A DNA stretch of 58,151 bases from positions 1-58,151 of the forward strand of contig JAJUIU010000017.1 in assembly GCA_029267445.1 (NCBI GenBank), written 5' to 3'. Both the position numbers and the translations under genes were made by a program. The stretch is from Rhodospirillaceae bacterium. GTDB taxonomy: Bacteria; Pseudomonadota; Alphaproteobacteria; Azospirillales; Azospirillaceae. Positions 53,670 to 58,151 of the stretch are shown piece by piece. The notes beneath the pieces are model-generated. The model was not told the origin of the DNA, did no database searches, and saw only the letters and a list, made by a program, of their open reading frames with translations. Position 1 is the first letter of the stretch. Each line of letters starts with the position of its first letter.

Positions 53670-56600
53670 TCAATTTCTATCAAGATGACCAAACCAAGCC
53701 CCGTCACGAGCTACGTCTCTGATTCGCTCGACACCTGCCGCCACACGCTTAAACTCTATAGCCTCCGCAAGGTCCACTAACGCAAGTGGATAGATTGCCT
53801 CGTTCGCCAAAACCAACTGCGCCATCTTTTCGGGCAGAAGAGCATCGATTGGCATCTCAGAGTTATGCCGAGGCACCTCGATAATGCCGCCATGGCCATA
53901 CAACAGAGCGACCGCGCCCAAGATGTCTACATCGGACAGTCCAGTCTTCCGGATTGCCATGCTCAATATTCTTGCGGCGACATTCACGTATTCCAATTGC
54001 CCTGCGTTAACCTTTTCCAAAACTACATCTAACAAAGCTTCATCATGTTGCACACACCTCAGCGTAACGCGGTTCGACAACCGGATTGCATCGAGGTTAA
54101 TGAGCTGCGCTGTAGGCAAGCTCACCCAATCAACTGCAGCATCACGCCCCCGCCTATGAATTCTAAAGTGGAACAAACAATCCCCGAATTTTGCACTGAC
54201 GCTGTCAGCAAGACCACAAACTGTCTCAAGTACTGGAGCCACTTGATCGTTTGGGGCATAATGAATTGCAAACGCAAGCAACGCAATCTGCTCTTCTGAG
54301 GATAACGCCTCGACGCCCTCGAAAGTAGCTGCGAAATTCTCCTTAGCCTTCATCACAATGGACTCAGCTTTCTTAAGTATGACACCCGCCTCACTGGGTT
54401 CAACCACAAGCTCCACATCGGAAGCCATCACGATGTCAACCCACTCGACAATTCCAGGAACTGAAACGCCATACAATCTAGTCATTCTTTCGATCACCCT
54501 TTTAGCAACACCGGTCCCTCCCAACCAATCCCTTAGAGGCTTTCTTAGCTCCTCCGACAGCCAATTGTACAGCTCGCATATTCCTGGATCTTCGAAGCTG
54601 TCATTTATCTCTCCAAAATACTCTCCAATTAAATCCCCCACCGGCGTTCCAAATTCCTCATTATCCGCAAATGCATGGGCGCCGTCAACAAATCGCAGAA
54701 CACGCACCAACCCCTCAATTATGCCGTCGCCATACACTTCGAACTTCGGATACAACGATCCACCGATCCATGCGCCAACCAATTTTTCGCGCATTTCCAC
54801 AATATCTCGTCCCTCAATAAAGTTACCAAGCACCAATTGAGCGGCTGCATCCGCCCTTTCCGTCGGATCAAAGTGGTCTACAAGTATCCGCAGTTTATCA
54901 CATAGAGAAAGATCCAAGCTCGCAAGCGTCATCGCTGCCTCTAGAAGATATTTTTTCCTTTTTGCGTCATCCTCTTGCAGAAGTAGCTCTGCAATGCTCG
55001 CTAACGCTTCTTTTCCTCCACCATGTAAAAATATAGTGTTCGCTACAGCATTCAATCTATCCGTTTTCAGCCCGCTCATCATCAATGCAATGAACTTCTT
55101 CTTCAGTTCCTCCGCTGCGTATCCCTCCGGAACGAGTGCATGAAAGTCATGCCAACTCTCCCCATAATTTGTTGACGGCAACATCCTCCAAATATTGCTT
55201 CCATCGAGAATTGCGTCGGCAATCTGCGCCTGCGCACGAGGGCTGCCCTCGAAGGAGAGATCTCTTAGAAACATACATGACACTCGCACTGGATACTTCA
55301 GAAGCCGATACTCAGGGCTATCGATAAAATCTGTAACCCGGTCACCGAGTTCGCGAAGTTCTCCACGGTTGAAAGAACCGGCGAAGAACCGAGCCACATT
55401 CGACCAGTAGAAATTTCTAAGAATACCACTAAATCTGTCATGGCGACTGATACCCTCAACACCAACATGAGATCCCGAGGGAGCGGTATCATGCAGGTAT
55501 CCGGCAGCGAAATACTCCCTGAGTGGCTGCACCTCGAACTCGTAGGTTCCCTCCGCACGGGATACTAGCATCACCACGCGCTCTAACATTGCGCCAAACA
55601 ATGGCTCGATTAATGAGGTATCCTGCTGGCAAGAACTAAGGTACTCAAAAAGCTTTAATTGAAGCTCGTCTGCCGAAATACGGCCATCGGCTTTCGCACT
55701 TTCTGCTGTAGAGTGCAAGTGCCACGCAATATATTGATGTATTTCGAGTATCAGATTGCGCCATTTTTTAACAATTGCATTCTTTCCCGCCTCCCTATCA
55801 AAAAATAAGCGGGTGTACTCTGAGAATAAAGCAGTCCTCTTATTCGGTAATCCAGGCCCATTATTTCTTAATAGGACAAGAAAGATAGTGAGCTGCATCG
55901 GATTCTTAAGGAGATCCGCAATTATACTTTGTTGCCTTTTTTCCGCAAGCTGCGTTTGAAATTCAGCTACCTCGGCATCCGGCATGTTATTTGCTTGCTG
56001 AAAATTGGAAGCGTATTTATCAATATGCTGGTTCTGTAGATTTCGGAGGCGCAATACTGGGAATTCAGCTTGCGGGAACCCAGGCGAATTACTAAATGCC
56101 GCTGGCCTACTTGTAATTAGGACAGTGGTGTTAGAGTTCAGTCGCTTCAGACGCGCAACCGTATCGCGGACCTGTGCTACCACATCGTGCCTTGTTGCAA
56201 TCTCGGCAACCTCATCGAACCCATCGAGCACCAAGAGCACTGTCGTTGCCTCAACCGTCGCCAGCAGATCAGCAACATCAAAGCTACCGCCACCTGAAAG
56301 ACGCTGGACCATGCGACAAATAAAGCTTTCCAGCGAGATATCCGGTACATTATTACGTTGTGGAGAGTTAGCTGGCACAAACGGATCCTCTCCGTTAATC
56401 CATAGGCCGTAGTTCCTCAGCTCCAGCCTTATTGGGAAATGGCTTGCTCTTGAAAAATATTCATCTGGAATCAGCGCTCGATCAGCTTCATCGTTGAGCC
56501 AGCGGACTCTGTTCAATTGGCAAATATATTGGGTAAGCGTCGACTTTCCCTGACCCGGCCCCCCTTCAATGACCAGTTGATCCCACAGCCCTTTAGATGC

Positions 56601-57395
56601 CGTCGACATAACAAATAAAGCGACGCCTTCCAACCTGTTGTATGCTGGCCCATGTATTAATGGCGCTCCGCCTTCTGGCACTTCTTGGTTATGGATGTCG
56701 ATACAGGTAGCTAGTTGCGCATACTTTTGAACCGTATGCTGATCAGACACCTGGAATAGAAACGGAATATCAACATATACTTTCAGGAGATCCTTGTAGA
56801 AATCGATCTGTCTGAATTTTAGCTGTTTTTCGTCCTCGTACTGCGCGGCGACAAACGCCTTCAATACTAGTGCCCGACGCTCAGCATGCTCTGTGGATAC
56901 TCTTTTGAGAATCCAACGTAGACCATCTAGCCCGTTTAGTATTTCTGGGAATGATAGAATAATTCCATCATTTGCCCTCAGGTACGTGTCAAGGTCCGTC
57001 GAATAGAGGACACGCGCATTTTCACCAAAGGCGGCCTTAATTTTTTCAGTAACGCGGTCAATGCTGCCCGCCTTAAAGTGCGCTGTCCCTTGGAGGTTTG
57101 TTACAAGATTGAATCGCGTTGCCCCGTCGGCAGTTAATCTTTCGAACTTGGGTTGCTCCAGTGAAACGATATCCTCTACCCATTCATCAAGATCGGTTCT
57201 CTCCGGCTGACGCTTTACGATCTTGATTTGGAACACTTCAAAGTCATTAGATGATTTGGATTGTAGGATAGCATCTCGCCCTCCATCTGGCTGGCCAGTT
57301 GGAAAGAACTGTGTTCCTGGGTATGCCACAGCTAGCACCGCCTGCGCGAGCTTTTGAAAGCGCTCTGACCCCAAATTCTCGTAGGCAAAGTACAT
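53670..57395 (-). CDS. Nuclease-NACHT STAND NTPase, probable anti-phage defence protein
   Basis: A 1241-residue protein. Residues ~1-165 look like an Mrr/restriction-endonuclease fold: FQKLAQAVLAVAYPG, PDGGRDAIL (Asp41) and FEVFQIKIVKR (Gln56-x-Lys58) form a PD-(D/E)xK-type site. A STAND NTPase core follows: VIEGGPGQGKSTLTQY (Walker A, ~278-286), VLLVLDGFDEVAE (Walker B, ~387-395), TVLITSRP (sensor) and FEVQPLREYFAAGYL (~619-633), the NACHT pattern. The last ~600 residues are helical, repeat-like, and probably recognise the trigger. The gene is AT-richer than its surroundings (two 60-base lines gave 43% and 55% G+C) and uses AT-rich codons, a sign of transfer. It has its own promoter. Known bacterial NACHT and Avs proteins sense phage proteins and kill the cell by effector activation; the same is inferred here. 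Confidence 0.88.
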   Translation of the reverse strand: MYFAYENLGSERFQKLAQAVLAVAYPGTQFFPTGQPDGGRDAILQSKSSNDFEVFQIKIVKRQPERTDLDEWVEDIVSLEQPKFERLTADGATRFNLVTNLQGTAHFKAGSIDRVTEKIKAAFGENARVLYSTDLDTYLRANDGIILSFPEILNGLDGLRWILKRVSTEHAERRALVLKAFVAAQYEDEKQLKFRQIDFYKDLLKVYVDIPFLFQVSDQHTVQKYAQLATCIDIHNQEVPEGGAPLIHGPAYNRLEGVALFVMSTASKGLWDQLVIEGGPGQGKSTLTQYICQLNRVRWLNDEADRALIPDEYFSRASHFPIRLELRNYGLWINGEDPFVPANSPQRNNVPDISLESFICRMVQRLSGGGSFDVADLLATVEATTVLLVLDGFDEVAEIATRHDVVAQVRDTVARLKRLNSNTTVLITSRPAAFSNSPGFPQAEFPVLRLRNLQNQHIDKYASNFQQANNMPDAEVAEFQTQLAEKRQQSIIADLLKNPMQLTIFLVLLRNNGPGLPNKRTALFSEYTRLFFDREAGKNAIVKKWRNLILEIHQYIAWHLHSTAESAKADGRISADELQLKLFEYLSSCQQDTSLIEPLFGAMLERVVMLVSRAEGTYEFEVQPLREYFAAGYLHDTAPSGSHVGVEGISRHDRFSGILRNFYWSNVARFFAGSFNRGELRELGDRVTDFIDSPEYRLLKYPVRVSCMFLRDLSFEGSPRAQAQIADAILDGSNIWRMLPSTNYGESWHDFHALVPEGYAAEELKKKFIALMMSGLKTDRLNAVANTIFLHGGGKEALASIAELLLQEDDAKRKKYLLEAAMTLASLDLSLCDKLRILVDHFDPTERADAAAQLVLGNFIEGRDIVEMREKLVGAWIGGSLYPKFEVYGDGIIEGLVRVLRFVDGAHAFADNEEFGTPVGDLIGEYFGEINDSFEDPGICELYNWLSEELRKPLRDWLGGTGVAKRVIERMTRLYGVSVPGIVEWVDIVMASDVELVVEPSEAGVILKKAESIVMKAKENFAATFEGVEALSSEEQIALLAFAIHYAPNDQVAPVLETVCGLADSVSAKFGDCLFHFRIHRRGRDAAVDWVSLPTAQLINLDAIRLSNRVTLRCVQHDEALLDVVLEKVNAGQLEYVNVAARILSMAIRKTGLSDVDILGAVALLYGHGGIIEVPRHNSEMPIDALLPEKMAQLVLANEAIYPLALVDLAEAIEFKRVAAGVERIRDVARDGAWFGHLDRN

Positions 57396-57427
57396 AGTGC
57401 TAGCTCCATTTACTTACTTCAGAGTGG

Positions 57428-57457
57428 ATTACAACCCGATAAGGTGGATTAAGTCAA
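57428..57457 (-). promoter_or_regulatory. Sigma-70 promoter of the NACHT gene
   Basis: On the minus strand, TTGACT (57457-57452) is followed after 18 bases by TGTAAT (57433-57428). Each matches consensus at five of six positions. Transcription should start near 57421, about 25 bases before the start codon; GGAG lies eight bases before the ATG. GTGGATTA occurs twice (57425-57432 and 57444-57451), 19 bases apart, across the -10 and spacer and might bind a regulator. Confidence 0.65.
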
Positions 57458-57534
57458 TCGATCTGCATGCTTGTTGTAAGAGGGCTTTTTTTCCTATACC
57501 CTCCCCTCTCCCCCATTCATGACGGAGGAGAGGA

Positions 57535-58151
57535 ATGGTCAGCGATGTGGATGATCTGCCGGCCCTGATCCAGGCTGCGGAGGCCGCGCGGGCGCGGATG
57601 CTGCCGGTGATCGAGGGGCTGGAGGCCAAGGCCGCCGCCATCGAGGCGGAGGAGCGGCACACCAACCCCCGCCCGCCCCGGCGGGTGGCGGAGGCACCGC
57701 ATCCGCCTGACGGCGACGCGGACGCCCCGCCGGCCGGGCCGGGCGCCGCCGCCGACGCACAGGACGATGGTCCTTACCTGCCGGACTGGCGGCGGCGCGG
57801 GCGGCGCAAGCGGTACGACTGGGCGCTGGCGGTGCAGCTCCTGGCCGACGGGCGGGGCATGGTCCAGGTGGCGGCCCTGCTGGGCTGCTCCCGCCATTCG
57901 CTCTGGCGGGCGCTGCGCCGGGCGCCGGCCCTGCGGCTTGCCGTGGCCCAGCGCGCCGGGGAGGACGCGACGGAGGTCGGCGCCTGGCTGCGCGGGCATC
58001 GCCGCACCCTGGCCGACGCGTTGGTCCGCGCGGCGGTGGAGGATCGGCGCTCCGCCGTGCTGGTCCACCTGTCCAAGAGCCTGGGCCTGACCGACCCCAG
58101 CTACCAGCGTCCCAACGGCGCCGTCGGCCCTATGGCCCACCGCCCCCCCCC
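57535..58151 (+). CDS. HTH-domain protein of unknown function, C-terminus beyond window
   Basis: An open frame of at least 205 residues from ATG 57535 (GGAGGAGAGG just upstream) to the window end without a stop. It begins MVSDVDDLPALIQAAEAARARMLPVIEGLEAKAAAIEAEE, a helical, probably coiled-coil part. A Pro/Ala/Asp-rich linker (~50-80) follows, then YLPDWRRRGRRKRYDWALAVQLLADGRGMVQVAALLGCSRHSLWRALRRAP, a basic patch with a helix-turn-helix. The rest (RLAVAQRAGEDATEVGAWLRGHRRTLADALVRAAVEDRRSAVLVHLSKSLGL) is helical. It resembles small HTH proteins of phage or plasmid origin, but no family is certain. G+C is again high, so it lies outside the AT-rich gene. Confidence 0.75.
   Translation, partial: MVSDVDDLPALIQAAEAARARMLPVIEGLEAKAAAIEAEERHTNPRPPRRVAEAPHPPDGDADAPPAGPGAAADAQDDGPYLPDWRRRGRRKRYDWALAVQLLADGRGMVQVAALLGCSRHSLWRALRRAPALRLAVAQRAGEDATEVGAWLRGHRRTLADALVRAAVEDRRSAVLVHLSKSLGLTDPSYQRPNGAVGPMAHRPP

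Noticed and set aside
57500-57534. Attachment site or repeat copy at the right edge of the AT-rich gene
   Set aside because: CCCTCCCCTCTCCCCC resembles part of the dispersed repeat but has no second arm, and I found no matching direct repeat at the lepA side.

Overview
The window is about 70% G+C and reads as chromosome of a free-living alphaproteobacterium, most likely Rhodospirillales (Azospirillaceae-like). The reasons are the alphaproteobacterial clusters (chorismate mutase-hisC-tyrA opposite metX-metW; rplU-rpmA-obgE near proB; lepA), abundant PAS/HWE kinases and chemoreceptors, Fur-type iron control, RTX exoproteins and dispersed GC-rich palindromic repeats. The assignment is an inference from gene content; no 16S gene is present.

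Layout. 1-3.2 kb: iron uptake (PepSY membrane protein, cut by the window edge; TonB-dependent receptor with a Fur-like box). 3.2-4.9 kb: a secreted DUF6624 protein and a ParE/RelE-type toxin-antitoxin pair. 4.9-9.8 kb: aromatic amino acid genes (minus) diverging from metX-metW (plus). 9.9-15.4 kb: proB, an HWE sensor kinase, obgE, rpmA and rplU, the last with a near-consensus promoter and a hairpin-plus-U-tract leader. 15.5-17.7 kb: tRNA-Ser(CGA), then a lipoprotein and a trypsin-like protease fused to RTX repeats. 17.8-24.2 kb: a minus-strand run YHS-DoxX-DedA-ATP-grasp-chemoreceptor-EAL protein. 24.4-26.7 kb: an OxyR-like LysR regulator, a secreted protein and a peroxiredoxin, tied together by two ATAG-N7-CTAT operators. 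26.7-31 kb: YsnF-type stress proteins, an RTX exoprotein, a membrane/coiled-coil pair and a globin. 31.2-37 kb: an M3 peptidase, a repeat cluster, an SDR and a chemoreceptor. 37.3-42.6 kb: LysR-dabB-dabA-PII-like, an inorganic-carbon uptake locus with a perfect LysR-type operator and a terminal hairpin. 42.6-49.5 kb: a secreted protein, a four-PAS hybrid kinase, a second M3 peptidase, an NTF2-like protein, repeats and a membrane protein. 49.6-53.6 kb: an unusual pyruvate kinase-like protein, a DUF2147 protein and lepA. 53.7-57.4 kb: one large AT-richer gene for a nuclease-NACHT NTPase, a probable horizontally acquired anti-phage gene. 57.5 kb to the end: the start of an HTH protein.

The strongest candidates for new biology are the nuclease-NACHT protein (53670-57395), the dab locus with its LysR operator, the LysR/peroxiredoxin regulon, and the rplU leader. 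Sensory genes (two chemoreceptors, two kinases, one EAL protein) and stress or defence genes are dense throughout, which fits an organism living in a changing environment such as soil or fresh water.
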